The notes under the pieces are model-generated. The model saw only the letters and a program-made list of their open reading frames with translations, was not told the origin of the DNA and ran no database searches. Positions 51,801 through 61,182 of a stretch of DNA of 64,000 nt are shown in pieces. How positions within the stretch are numbered: position 1 is the first letter of the stretch; each line of letters starts with the position of its first letter. Source of the DNA: Thiohalocapsa sp963704155 (lineage in GTDB: Bacteria > Pseudomonadota > Gammaproteobacteria > Chromatiales > Chromatiaceae); NCBI GenBank assembly GCA_963704155.1, contig CAVPHF010000037.1:19053-83052 (forward strand), written 5' to 3'. The translations under genes were made by a program, and so were the position numbers.

Positions 51801-52945
51801 TCGCTATTTCGCTTGCGGGCGGAATAGCGCTCGCGGGCCTCCTTCAGGCCTTCGCCATAGCGCTCGTTTAGAACGGCACGATCCGGCTCGCGCCCGGCGG
51901 CCTTCTCGGCGAAATAGTACAAAGCCGCCTCGCCGATCCCCCAGGTGATCGCGAACGTCCAGGACGCGGTGGCCGCCGTTCCCCAGCCAAGCCCGAGTTT
52001 CAAGATCTGCTGCACTGCCCAGCTACCCGCGAAGCCGAGCGCAAAGCCGGCCCCCATGGTGGCCGCGAACTCTCGCCAGAGGTCCAAATTGGCGGAAAAG
52101 CCAAAGCGCTGCCCGATCTGCGTCACCATGGCGGCCTGCAGGCTGGCCGAGCCCAAGCCGCCGATCACCGGCACGGGAAGGGCGTTTGCGGTCGACGCCG
52201 CGACCGCCCACGGCAGGATCAGCTTGATACGCACGCGTTGCTGCAACGACAGGTCGCGCCGCGCGCCCTTGAGGTCCGACACCACATAGGGCAAGGTCTG
52301 CTCCAGCGCGTCCCAGAGGCGCTCGGCCCCGTAATCGGCAGGTGCGATCCCTTGTTCCGGCCGCGTGAAGTCCAGCGGCACGAACAGCGGTGGCTTGCGG
52401 CCTGGCAGCTCGGAAAACAGTCGGCGCTGCGCCAGCATGACGCGGCCAATCTCATCCGGCACTCCGGCGCGACGCAGATCATCATCGCTGCCGTCGAACG
52501 GATAGGGGACCGGATGCCGATCGCCTCGCGAGTAGCGGCGATGCAGCCCGGTCTGGGCAACGATCAACGCCACATCCGGCCGCTGGCGTCGAACCTGCCG
52601 CAGCGCCGACAGGATCTCGTCCAACTCCAGATCGTCGACGCGCACCACGGCCATGACCAAGTGCGCCTGTGCCTCGGCCTGCGCAAGATCGCCCTCCGGG
52701 TCATAGCCGGCATCGTCACCCAGACCGCGGGTGTCGAGGAAACGCAGCACCGGTTGTTCTTGGGGGAATGCATAAACACGACTTTGGCGCGTCATCGGCA
52801 GATAGCCAGCGCCGATTTGGTCGTACGCCTGCCCTGTCATCTCCGCGACAATGCTGGTCTTGCCAGCCTGCGTCTTGCCCAACAGCCAAATCACCGGCGC
52901 GTCGGCTTCGACCCAATCGCGCACTTGCTCCAACGTTTCCGGCAT
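51797..52945 (-). CDS. GTPase with C-terminal DUF697-like membrane domain
   Basis: A 382-aa protein. The GTPase domain is at the N-terminus: G1 LLGKTQAGKTSIVAEMTG, G3 FLDTRGLGDD, and IVAQTGLHRR at the G4 position, where the usual NKxD is altered. The C-terminal half has several hydrophobic helices (LPWAVAASTANALPVPVIGGLGSASLQAAMV) typical of DUF697/YcjF. The ATG at 52945 sits at the domain's natural start. Upstream gene of a two-gene unit with the following GTPase. A role in envelope stress or membrane remodelling is guesswork. Confidence 0.78.
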   Translation of the reverse strand: MPETLEQVRDWVEADAPVIWLLGKTQAGKTSIVAEMTGQAYDQIGAGYLPMTRQSRVYAFPQEQPVLRFLDTRGLGDDAGYDPEGDLAQAEAQAHLVMAVVRVDDLELDEILSALRQVRRQRPDVALIVAQTGLHRRYSRGDRHPVPYPFDGSDDDLRRAGVPDEIGRVMLAQRRLFSELPGRKPPLFVPLDFTRPEQGIAPADYGAERLWDALEQTLPYVVSDLKGARRDLSLQQRVRIKLILPWAVAASTANALPVPVIGGLGSASLQAAMVTQIGQRFGFSANLDLWREFAATMGAGFALGFAGSWAVQQILKLGLGWGTAATASWTFAITWGIGEAALYYFAEKAAGREPDRAVLNERYGEGLKEARERYSARKRNSE

Positions 52946-53147
52946 GGTTAATCCAGATTCCAAAGGTTCCCAACTGCAACCGCGTCTGCCACTCTGCAGT
53001 GGTCTTTGGCCCCGGAAAGCTGGCGCCAGGCTCGCAACAGGGCAAGTTTGCGGCCGATCTGCCATTGAAGCAACGCCGAAAACCCAGTGCGGCTCTGATT
53101 AGAAGCGGTAGACTGCTTGCCCTTTTGGCTGATCCGCTGGGGTTGCT

Positions 53148-54323
53148 ATGCCGCCGCCCGGTCGCTTTTCTGTGCTTGCCTCGGGCATCTTTGCGCTGGT
53201 GCTCACCATGGGGGTAGCGCGTTTCGCGTATACGCCAATGCTCGCCTATATGCAGCCGGAGACGGGGATGGGGGACGCCTTGGCTGGCTGGCTGGCGGGG
53301 TGGAACTATCTCGGCTATCTCTCCGGGGTATTGTTGGTGACGCGGCTCAAGGATTTGATGCTAAAGGACCGGCTGTACCGCATCGGTCTGGTATTGGCGG
53401 TGGCAACGACGGCGATGATGGCGCTGGCGGAGTCGCCGGTGTTGTGGGGTGCAAGCCGCTATCTGGCGGGGCTAAGCACCGCTGCGGGGTTGATGCTGGG
53501 TTCGGGGCTGATCCTCAACTGGCTGATCCGGCATGGGCATCGTAGTGAGCTGGGTATCCACTTCAGTGGGCTTGGCATCGGCATTGTACTGGGCGGGTTG
53601 TTGGTAGAGTTGGCCGCGCCTTTTACCGATTGGCGCGGGCAGTGGTGGCTGTTGACGCTGGTCGGCGCGTTGTTATTACTGCCCGCTTGGCTTTGGTTGC
53701 CGCGGCCGGATCAGGGGACCCAGCTCGCCGCGCATCATGTGGAGGCTGCACGTGAGCCCAGCCCGCGCTGGCTGTGGTTGTTGCAGGCGGCCTATCTTTG
53801 CGCGGGTTTCGGCTACGCCATCAATGCCACCTTCACGGTGCTCATCACCGAGCAACAGCCGGCGTTGGCGGGGCAGGGCGGCCTCATGTGGCTGCTCGTA
53901 GGGCTGGCGGCGGCGCCCGCGCCAGTGCTTTGGGACCGGCTCGCGCGGCATTTGGGTTATTTGCGTACGCTCGAGTTTGCGTATCTTTTGCAAGTGTTGG
54001 GCATCGTGCTGCCGGTCTTGAGCGGATCGCTGGCGGCGGCGGTGGCGAGCGCCCTGTTGTTCGGGCTGACCTTCATCGGCATCGTGTCATTGGTGCTGAC
54101 CATGGTCGGGGTGCGTTATCCCGCGCACCCGGCGCAGATCATGGCGCGGCTAACGCTCGGCTACGGCGTTGCGCAGATCGTTGCGCCGGTTATTGCCGGC
54201 GAACTCTCGGAGCTGACCGGCACCTTCAACGGCTCGCTCTTGATGGTCGCGGCGATCATGGTGCTCGGGCTGCTCTGCCTGGTCGCTATGGAGCGTTTGG
54301 CAGCGCCCGATCGCTCTGCTTGA
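53148..54323 (+). CDS. YbfB/YjiJ-family MFS transporter
   Basis: A 391-aa membrane protein with about twelve TM segments. The first motif GVARFAYTPMLAYMQ and the loop after TM2 are those of the YbfB/YjiJ family of major facilitators. The C-terminal half includes YPAHPAQIMARLTLGYGVAQIVAP, also family-typical. Substrate unknown. Divergent from the GTPase pair and followed at once by a HigA remnant. Confidence 0.82.
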   Translation: MPPPGRFSVLASGIFALVLTMGVARFAYTPMLAYMQPETGMGDALAGWLAGWNYLGYLSGVLLVTRLKDLMLKDRLYRIGLVLAVATTAMMALAESPVLWGASRYLAGLSTAAGLMLGSGLILNWLIRHGHRSELGIHFSGLGIGIVLGGLLVELAAPFTDWRGQWWLLTLVGALLLLPAWLWLPRPDQGTQLAAHHVEAAREPSPRWLWLLQAAYLCAGFGYAINATFTVLITEQQPALAGQGGLMWLLVGLAAAPAPVLWDRLARHLGYLRTLEFAYLLQVLGIVLPVLSGSLAAAVASALLFGLTFIGIVSLVLTMVGVRYPAHPAQIMARLTLGYGVAQIVAPVIAGELSELTGTFNGSLLMVAAIMVLGLLCLVAMERLAAPDRSA

Positions 54324-54352
54324 TTGCACCCGTTGCGGAACCGGCGGACGTC

Positions 54353-54523
54353 GAACTCGAGGTTCCTGCGGCCGGCGTCAACGATATTGTGCGCGAGCGC
54401 CGCGCGATCACGCCGGATACGGCGCTGCGACTCTCGCGCGATTTCGGGACCATCTCGGAGTTCTGGATGGACCTGCAGAGCGCGTTCGATCTGAAGACCG
54501 CCGCCAAAGACTCCGGCGCGTAG
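54353..54523 (+). pseudogene. Remnant of a HigA-type antitoxin
   Basis: The frame ending at the TAG at 54521 encodes the C-terminal half of a HigA/VapI-like Xre antitoxin: VPAAGVNDIVRERRAITPD, then TALRLSRDFGTISEFWMDL and LQSAFDL. These match the recognition helix and the TALRLAR-FFGTS-FW block of the family. The first helices of the HTH and any higB toxin are missing, so it is a fragment that abuts the MFS gene, 29 bases after its stop. Confidence 0.7.
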
Positions 54524-54570
54524 ATCGAGGCGGAGATCTCCCCCGCGTCGCGCCCGCAAGCATTCGCGAC

Positions 54571-55074
54571 TCAATCATCGCCTTTCGGGTCATAGAGAAT
54601 GACGTGCTCCTGCTCGTCGGGGTCGTTGCGCACCACGATGGCGCGGGCCGCCTCGGTCTCGCTCAGGTTGACCGGCTGGTGCGGCACGTCGGGCGGGATG
54701 AACAGGAAATCGCCCGCCTCGGTGATGACCGACTGCTCGAGCTTCGGCCCGTAACGCGTCTGCACGCGTCCCTCGAGCACGTAGACCGCACTCTCAAAGC
54801 CCTTGTGAAAGTGCGGCTCGGCGGAGGCGCCCGGAGGGATGATCACCAGGTTCATGGACAGGCCCGTCGCGCCGGCGGTCTGCGCTGAGATGCCGACGAA
54901 GTTGGGCAGCTTTTGGCGGGTGAGGATCTCGGGCGGGCTCTTGATCAGCGTGACCTGCTGCGGCGCCGGGGAGGTCGCGACATCCGGCTCGGCCGCCGCC
55001 GGCGCCGCAGCAAGGTTGCAGAAGAGGAATGCGGCCAGCAGGCCGCTCATGCCGTGAATGGGTCGAGTGCTCAT
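54571..55074 (-). CDS. Exported cupin-domain protein
   Basis: A 167-aa protein with a signal peptide (GLLAAFLFCNLAAAPAAA) and a single cupin_2 barrel. Metal-ligand motifs are PHFHKGFESAVYVLEG and, later, PPDVPHQPVNL. Periplasmic location likely; ligand unknown. It lies 21 bases after the SDR gene on the same strand. Confidence 0.8.
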   Translation of the reverse strand: MSTRPIHGMSGLLAAFLFCNLAAAPAAAEPDVATSPAPQQVTLIKSPPEILTRQKLPNFVGISAQTAGATGLSMNLVIIPPGASAEPHFHKGFESAVYVLEGRVQTRYGPKLEQSVITEAGDFLFIPPDVPHQPVNLSETEAARAIVVRNDPDEQEHVILYDPKGDD

Positions 55075-55095
55075 GATGGTTCTCCGATTTGTGGT

Positions 55096-55917
55096 TCAGC
55101 CGTAGCGCTGACAGGCCCGGTAAAGGGCCTGGACGGCCTTGCGCTCGGCACCGAAACGGCAGGACACTTCGCGCCTGTGCTCGAAATACCTGCCGGTGAC
55201 CTGCGCCCCGATTGCGTCGGTTGCGAGCCAGGCGGGGGTGCTGGCCGCTTGATCCGCGGTCTCGTGGCCGCCGAAACCCAGGTTTCGACTCAAGGTGGAG
55301 ACGACGTCGCCAGGGTGACAGGCGTTGACCACCACTCCGCGCCCTTTGAGTCGATCGGCGAAGGCCACCGTCAGCATTCGATCGGCCTGCTTCGACTGCC
55401 GGTAGGCCAAATCGTTGTCGTAGCGGCGGTGGCGGAACTCGAGATCATCCAGGTCCAGCCCGCCGGCCCAATAGCTCGCCACGTTCAGGACGCGCGCCGG
55501 CGCCGAGCCCACCAGGTGCGTTTCGAAGCCCGCGATCATCCGGAAATAGCCGAGCACGTTGGTGGCGAACTGAACCTCGATGCCCTCCGGCGTCTCTTCC
55601 CGCCGCCGCGGCGTTGTCGCGGCATTGTTGACCAGCACATGAACGGGCCCCTCCCAGCGTGCCGCGAGTGCAGCGATGGAATCGCCTCGTGCTAGGTCCG
55701 CGACCTCGCAACGGACCCGCGCGTTGCCCGTGCGACGCTGAATATCGCCAACTGCCGCCTGCCCCTTCGACGTATCGCGGCAAAGGAGAACGACCTCATA
55801 GTGCAGATGCGACGCGATGCGGGCCGCGATCGCCCTGCCGATCGTCCCGGTCGCGCCCGTGACGAGTGCGACGGATCGCGACTCGCGGCAGCTAAGTTCG
55901 TCGGTATTCTCTGCCAT
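55096..55917 (-). CDS. Short-chain dehydrogenase (retinol-dehydrogenase-like SDR)
   Basis: A 273-aa classical SDR. The cofactor motif is ALVTGATGTIGRAIA, the NAAT motif VLVNNAATTPR is present, and the active-site Ser is in VLNVASYW. Tyr/Lys are in AYRQSKQAD (YxxxK), and CHPGDVVSTL follows, as in WW-domain/retinol dehydrogenases. Start ATG 55917 (an upstream GTG overlaps the next gene). Unknown substrate. Part of a leftward run with a metallohydrolase and a cupin. Confidence 0.82.
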   Translation of the reverse strand: MAENTDELSCRESRSVALVTGATGTIGRAIAARIASHLHYEVVLLCRDTSKGQAAVGDIQRRTGNARVRCEVADLARGDSIAALAARWEGPVHVLVNNAATTPRRREETPEGIEVQFATNVLGYFRMIAGFETHLVGSAPARVLNVASYWAGGLDLDDLEFRHRRYDNDLAYRQSKQADRMLTVAFADRLKGRGVVVNACHPGDVVSTLSRNLGFGGHETADQAASTPAWLATDAIGAQVTGRYFEHRREVSCRFGAERKAVQALYRACQRYG

Positions 55918-55928
55918 CGCTGGCACAC

Positions 55929-56909
55929 TCAGCACCCGCTCACACAGTGCCCGTTGCTGTCGAAGTCCATGGTGAGGCCACTCAACGGCAGATGGACGGG
56001 GACCGAGGACGTCTTGATGAAGGTATCGGTCTTGGTGTTCGGGACGACCTTTCCGTCCTCGGTCGCGGCCTCATTGACATGGGAGGCGATGACCGCAGAC
56101 GGCTTGATCAGTTGGTTGATGACATAGGCCGCTTCCTTCGGGCCCGTGGTGAAGGTGTCGCCGATGTTCATGACCACGAGCCTCGCCCCGTAGTGCCCAC
56201 GCACGACCGCGTCCTGCTCCGCGGTGATGCCGGTGTCCCCGGACAGGTAGATGACCAGGCCGTTCGAGAAGGTCAGCACGTAGCCGGTCGGTGGCCCCGC
56301 GTAGGCGGTCAGCCCCGCGGCATCAAGCATGGCGCCGAGCTTGCCGCCGATGAAGTCCCCAGAGACGCCATTCGAATGCACCGCCGGCACGGTGGTGATG
56401 GACACACCCCCGACCGTGCGCGAGCCGCCGAAGCGCACCAGCTGCGATGCGGAGGGGTCGCCGCCGAGCGCCTGCAGCTTGGTGGCGAAGAAGCGCGGCA
56501 TCTCGCTGCCGGTGATGATCGTCGCGCCCTTGGCGAGCGCGATTTCGACGCTACTGGTGTTCGGTGTCGCCACGACCGGGGTCTCCGGCTCGGCGCAGGT
56601 GCCGGCATTGACACGCTCGATGCGACGGTCTCCGACATGATCCCCGTGCAGATGGCTCACCAGCACCACGTCGATCTGGCCGAGACGCGGGTCCTCCGGG
56701 CCGGCAACCGTGCGGCCAGCGTCGTAGAGGAATCGCGTGCCATCGGGGTCTTCCAGGATGAGCGCCCGGTCAAAGCGGCAGAACTCGCCGTCGTGGCTGC
56801 CCAGCGGGGTGATCTTCACGGTGTCCCCGATAGCTGGAAGCGCTGCCGCGCCCAGCACGCATAGTGCGAGCGCGGCCCGTCCAAAGGAAAAGGATTGCGT
56901 CGGATGCAT
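55929..56909 (-). CDS. Exported metallo-beta-lactamase-fold hydrolase
   Basis: A 326-aa protein with a signal peptide (FGRAALALCVLGAAALPAIG) and an MBL fold. The HxHxDH metal motif is SHLHGDHVGD, with a further Asp in YLSGDTGIT and a His in VIASHVNEA. UlaG/YcbL-like layout. It is secreted or periplasmic, substrate unknown. Separated from the SDR gene by only 11 bases. Confidence 0.85.
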   Translation of the reverse strand: MHPTQSFSFGRAALALCVLGAAALPAIGDTVKITPLGSHDGEFCRFDRALILEDPDGTRFLYDAGRTVAGPEDPRLGQIDVVLVSHLHGDHVGDRRIERVNAGTCAEPETPVVATPNTSSVEIALAKGATIITGSEMPRFFATKLQALGGDPSASQLVRFGGSRTVGGVSITTVPAVHSNGVSGDFIGGKLGAMLDAAGLTAYAGPPTGYVLTFSNGLVIYLSGDTGITAEQDAVVRGHYGARLVVMNIGDTFTTGPKEAAYVINQLIKPSAVIASHVNEAATEDGKVVPNTKTDTFIKTSSVPVHLPLSGLTMDFDSNGHCVSGC

Positions 56910-56936
56910 GGTGGTTCTTCGTTCCTGTTTGATGAT

Positions 56937-57920
56937 CTAGATCCGTTCCCACAGCGCGCGCAGCCGCCGGAGGTCGTGCTCGGTGCGGATGCGCTCGGGA
57001 ACGATGGGGCTGGGATGCGGATTGCCCATCTCGGCGACGCGGAAGGCGAACACGTAATCCGGGTCCAGGCCCATGCGCAGATCGCCGATGACGACACCCT
57101 GGTCGTCCTGCACGACCCTGTAGAGCCCCCTGGTGAACCATTGCAGGCGTTGCACGGCGGGTGACGCGCCGATGTCCGCCAGCAGCTCGGGCCGGTGCTC
57201 GTAGTGCGTCAGGGTCAACCCCTTCTCCGGGCTGGCCAGGGACCAGAGACCCTCGAAATATCCCCCGCCGTTCACGCCCACCACCCGCCAAAGAAGGGTG
57301 TTGAAGGGCGTAGGCTGGGTCTGCAGGTGCTCGTAGTGCACCCCCTCCTGGGCAAGGATGTCGCGCACCCGATGGTCGACGTAGAGCTTGGCGCCCGCAC
57401 TCCAGGCGAGGTAGAGGCTGCTCAAGGCCAGACCCGCCAGGTTCCAGCGCCAGGCCCGCGCTGGACTGCGCCGAAGCAGCAGGGCGGCGAGCACACCGGC
57501 GGCCAGCGGCAGGGTGTAGAGCGGGTCGATGATGAAGGTGGTCGCCCAACCCACCGGCGGCACGGGCAGCGGCCACAGGGCCTGGGTGCCGTAGACGGTG
57601 AAGCAGTCTAGTAAGACGTGGGTGCCGAACACCATCAGCACCAGACGGTACCAACCGCGTCGATGCTCCGAAGAGCCGGGGTGCAGCTTCAAGATCAGCC
57701 ACACGACCACGGGCGTCAGGGCGGCAAGGACGAACAGCGAGTGACTCGGCCCCCGGTGCCAGGTGAAGGCGCCTACCGGGTCGGCGAAGGGGTAGAGCAC
57801 GTCCAGGTCAGGCAAGGTACCCAGAATGGCACCCCACAGCGGCGCCTTGGCACCGACACGCCGGCCAAGGGTCGCCTCGCCGACCGCGGCACCGAGAAGG
57901 GCTTGCGTGACTGAATCCAT
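56937..57920 (-). CDS. YdjM-like membrane-bound metal-dependent hydrolase
   Basis: A 327-aa protein of the YdjM/YfhO-like family. It begins MDSVTQALLGAAVGEATLG and has the metal-ligand set GTLPDLDVL, HRGPSHSLF, and THVLLDCFTVYGTQ. The N-terminal half has four TM segments; the C-terminal third is soluble. E. coli YdjM is SOS-induced, but no LexA-type box was seen in front of this gene. The start is the ATG at 57920, as it gives the canonical N-terminus. Confidence 0.83.
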   Translation of the reverse strand: MDSVTQALLGAAVGEATLGRRVGAKAPLWGAILGTLPDLDVLYPFADPVGAFTWHRGPSHSLFVLAALTPVVVWLILKLHPGSSEHRRGWYRLVLMVFGTHVLLDCFTVYGTQALWPLPVPPVGWATTFIIDPLYTLPLAAGVLAALLLRRSPARAWRWNLAGLALSSLYLAWSAGAKLYVDHRVRDILAQEGVHYEHLQTQPTPFNTLLWRVVGVNGGGYFEGLWSLASPEKGLTLTHYEHRPELLADIGASPAVQRLQWFTRGLYRVVQDDQGVVIGDLRMGLDPDYVFAFRVAEMGNPHPSPIVPERIRTEHDLRRLRALWERI

Positions 57921-58271
57921 GCCGTACTGGATGGTGTTTGGCGCGCGTGATTCAACGCAGGGGTCCGACACCGCGTTGTCCGGCCTGGTCGCGGCGCAGG
58001 TCAGGCGCGACGCCGAGTCCAGCCCGCCGCTGCGATGCAGTCTAAAGTCCAGGTTAAGTGCAAGCGGCTGACTGAAGCATTGGATAGCATCTGGTGCTAT
58101 CAAACTGTTGCCCATGGGGCACTTGCCATCTCCAATCTATCCGTGCGACGCGTCGACGATAGTGCGGTCTCGAAGCTCTAAGGACTAGGCCAAATCCCGT
58201 GGTGTGAGCTTAAATGCCTACCTCGTGATCCAGAGGAACGCTGGTGTTACTCATTCAGAATATTCGCAACT
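57921..58271. other. Gap between the hydrolase and antiporter genes
   Basis: 351 bases, no gene seen. It holds a perfect hairpin or palindrome GATAGCA-TCTGG-TGCTATC at 58083-58101, which may be an operator or the end signal of the antiporter transcript. Confidence 0.4.
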
Positions 58272-59477
58272 CTACAAATTGGTTGACTTTCTCCGACGCG
58301 CGAGCGCGGCAACCAGCGGGTTGGCGCTGAGGCCATGACCGATGATGCTCAGCACCACCGTGCACACCACAATGCTGGTCAGGGTCTGTGCGCCGGGCAG
58401 GTTTTCCCCCAGCACGATCACGATGAACACGATGCTGGCCAGCCCTCGCGGGCCGAACCAACCCATGAACAACTTCTCGTCGTTGCGTAGGCCGGTGCCG
58501 GACAGCGCCAGAAACACCGGCAGCATGCGGATCACGGTCAGGCTGAGCAGGGCGTAGAGCACGACCGCCCAACTGAATCCGCCGACGGCCTGGCCGACCA
58601 CCGCGGTGCCGAACACGACCCAGGTCAGCAGCGCCAGGGTGTCGCCGGTGCCTTCGGCGGCCAGCAGCAGCGCGTGCTTGTGCGACTTCGCCAACCAGCC
58701 GAACAGCAAGCCGCCAACGAAGGCGGCGATGAAGCCGCTACCGCCCAGCGTCTGCGCCAGCGCAAAGCAGGCCATCGCGAGTGCGACAACCGGCAACTGG
58801 CGCCAGGTCTCGGTCACCCAGACCCGGGCGACACACAGCTTCAGCAGCCAGGTGCCGACCAACGTCAGCCCCATGCCGACCGCGACGCCGATGCCGATCT
58901 CCTCGGCCAGCAGGTGCAGCGCGAGCGCCCCGGTCCGGTCATGCGCCGTGGCGTCGGCCACCAGGGCGAGGAAGACGAACAGGATCGGCACGCAGATGCC
59001 GTCGTTCAGACCGCTTTCGACGTTCAGTCCCTCGCGGATCTTGGGCGGGACCGATTCAGCGGTGACCACAGCCTTGCCGAGCGCCGCATCGGTCGGCGCC
59101 AGCATGGTTGCGAGGATCGCGATCTCCAACAGCCCCAGGTCATGGAACACTAGTACGCCGACGCCGAAACCGAGCAGGATGGTCAGCGGCAGGCCGATCA
59201 ACAGCAGACGTTGCGGGATACGAATACTGCGCTCCAACACACCAAGGTTGGCGTTCGAGGCGTCCGTGAACAGCACCAGCGCCAAGGTGAGTTCGGCCAG
59301 GGAGCGCAGGCCCTCGGTGTCGACGTTCAGGTGCAGCAGACCGAGACCCATAGGCCCGAGTGCGAGGCCGAACGCGGTGAATACCAACGCGCCGTTGATC
59401 GGCGTTCGTTCCAGGCGGCCAGCGACGACGCTGTAGAGGAAGACGAAGGCGGCGAGGATGGACAGGTTTTCGTACAT
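58272..59477 (-). CDS. CPA1-type sodium/proton antiporter
   Basis: A 401-aa cation:proton antiporter with about twelve TM segments. The CPA1 landmarks are LVLFTDASNANL, the acidic ion-binding site in NVESGLNDGICVPILF, and GWFGPRGLASIVF near the C-terminus. No C-terminal TrkA or cyclic-nucleotide domain. Likely role: sodium or potassium and pH homeostasis. The next gene upstream is a broken efflux pair. Confidence 0.88.
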   Translation of the reverse strand: MYENLSILAAFVFLYSVVAGRLERTPINGALVFTAFGLALGPMGLGLLHLNVDTEGLRSLAELTLALVLFTDASNANLGVLERSIRIPQRLLLIGLPLTILLGFGVGVLVFHDLGLLEIAILATMLAPTDAALGKAVVTAESVPPKIREGLNVESGLNDGICVPILFVFLALVADATAHDRTGALALHLLAEEIGIGVAVGMGLTLVGTWLLKLCVARVWVTETWRQLPVVALAMACFALAQTLGGSGFIAAFVGGLLFGWLAKSHKHALLLAAEGTGDTLALLTWVVFGTAVVGQAVGGFSWAVVLYALLSLTVIRMLPVFLALSGTGLRNDEKLFMGWFGPRGLASIVFIVIVLGENLPGAQTLTSIVVCTVVLSIIGHGLSANPLVAALARRRKSTNL

Positions 59478-59518
59478 TGTCTCAGTGAGGATTCACGCTT
59501 GGGTCGTCGGGCTCAAGC

Positions 59519-60371
59519 TCAATTGATCTCACTTGCGGGCGCGGGGGACGCTTGGACTTCCTCCGGTCCCGACTCTCGCCGGGGGAAATACGCATCCAAG
59601 ACGCAGAGCGCCGCGACGGCGTAGATCGCCGCCACGCCAAGTTCGCCCAAGCGGTCGGCGAAGCTGGCGCCGCCCTCATCGCCGAAGGGGATGATCGACT
59701 CGCCGTAGAGGATCATCACCACGCTCAGAGCGAATCCGGCCAGCGGCGCCCAGGGCGCATCGGACGTGATCATGCGGGCGAGGACCAGCACGACGGCCAG
59801 CGTCATCGTTGCAATGAGCGGAAAGTGCGGCGCCATGACGGTGAGCTGGTACATGACCAAGGTGACCAGACCCGCCGCGACATTGGCCGCGAGGATGCCC
59901 TTGGTGACGGTAAGACCGCGCGCCAGGTTGGCGCTGTAAGCGTAGATGGCGATGTAGATGGGTGTGTGGACGTTGGTCCAGCCGAAGCTGAAGTAGGCGA
60001 CCGCGTAGGAGCCCGTGATGGCCGTCAGGATCCAGGCGCGCCGGCGCCGGCTCCGTTGGCAGTGGCGGAATCAGGGCGAACAGGAGCAGCGTTACGACCA
60101 GCGAGATGCCGATGTTGCCGACGAACGAGCCGGCGACATCCCGCGTGATCTCCACCGTGGTGTTCGCGACCATCGGCACCAGCATCAAGCCGACCAGCAG
60201 TAGGATCATCACCAGGGACGAACCACCTTGCAGACCGGAGCGGAAGGTCCAGAACAACGCAGGGAAGAGCGCGATCAAAAAGAGCGCTGGGTAGGCCTGT
60301 GAGATGCCGCCCGCCACCAGGCACAGGGCCATGATCAGGACTGTCACCAAGAGGATGCCGATCGCCGCGCG
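59519..60371 (-). pseudogene. Broken DUF2955 membrane protein gene
   Basis: Two frames must be joined to read this gene: one gives AAIGILLVTVLIMALCLVAGG onward to LLFALIPPLPTEP, the next gives WILTAITGSYAVAYFSFGW, NLARGLTVTKGILAAN and the C-terminal TM segments to 59519. The frames change at about 60040. Its beginning is also lost, because at about 60375 it joins directly to the truncated hlyD gene. DUF2955 proteins are membrane parts of fusaric-acid-resistance-type efflux systems. Confidence 0.75.
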
Positions 60372-60381
60372 CGGGGTTGTC

Positions 60382-60958
60382 GGTCCATTCCAGATCGAGC
60401 TCCGCCTCGCCCAACTGGGCGATGGCGGAGCGGATCTCGGCGTTGTCCGTGCCCTGATCACCCAGCTGTTGTCGCGCCTTTTCCAGATCCGCCCGCGCCC
60501 CGGCCACCTTGCTCTTGGCGGCGGCCAGGTCGGCGCGCATGTCGTCGGCCTTGGCCTTGGCGACCAGTCTCTTCTGCTCCAGCTCGAAGATGCGCGACGC
60601 TCTGGACCTTCACGTTCTCGAGGCCGATCTCGGCCTGGGTGAGGTTGGCCTGGGCGACCTCGACCTGGGACGAGCTGGCGCCGACGGACTGTGTCGCCGA
60701 TTGCAGCGCGGAGCGCGCCTTTTCCACCTCCAGCACGAAGGGTCGCTGATCGATCCGGGCCAGCAGGTCGTCGCCCTCAACGAGCTGCGCGTTGGTCACC
60801 GCCAGCGCGGCAACGTAGCCAGAGACCTGCGGCACCACCTCGATCACGATCGCCTTGACCCGCGCGAGCGACGTGTAGGGCGTGATGCGATCGGCGAACA
60901 GGTACCAGACGAACAGCAGCAGTGCCAGGACGGCGACAAGTCTTGTGGTTGTTTTCAT
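60382..60958 (-). pseudogene. Broken HlyD/EmrA-type membrane fusion protein gene
   Basis: It starts with a TM anchor (RLVAVLALLLFVWYLFADRI) and the lipoyl-like half-motif VKAIVIEVVPQVSGYVAAL, but the frame is lost at about 60600 (continuation ASRIFELEQKRLVAKAKADD is in the next frame). The sequence stops after AELDLEW at 60382, where the second lipoyl half and the beta-barrel should follow. A deletion has fused it to the DUF2955 gene. Together they are a dead efflux operon. Confidence 0.78.
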
Positions 60959-61182
60959 CCGCTGGCCTGCCCTGCGTGTGGGGTTGTTTCAGGTCTCGCT
61001 ACCGAGACCCCGGAGGCGCCGTCGACGAACTGCATCTCCATGCCGGTCTCGCCGAGATAAGGGGTCGAGCCGGCGAGCCGGCCGGTCGCCACGGCGGACC
61101 CCGCCTCGGCGACGAAGCCGTCATGATCATCGCTTCTGGGTCGTCGCTTCCGGGTTGGCTCGAGTCCGGCGCATAGGCTGCA

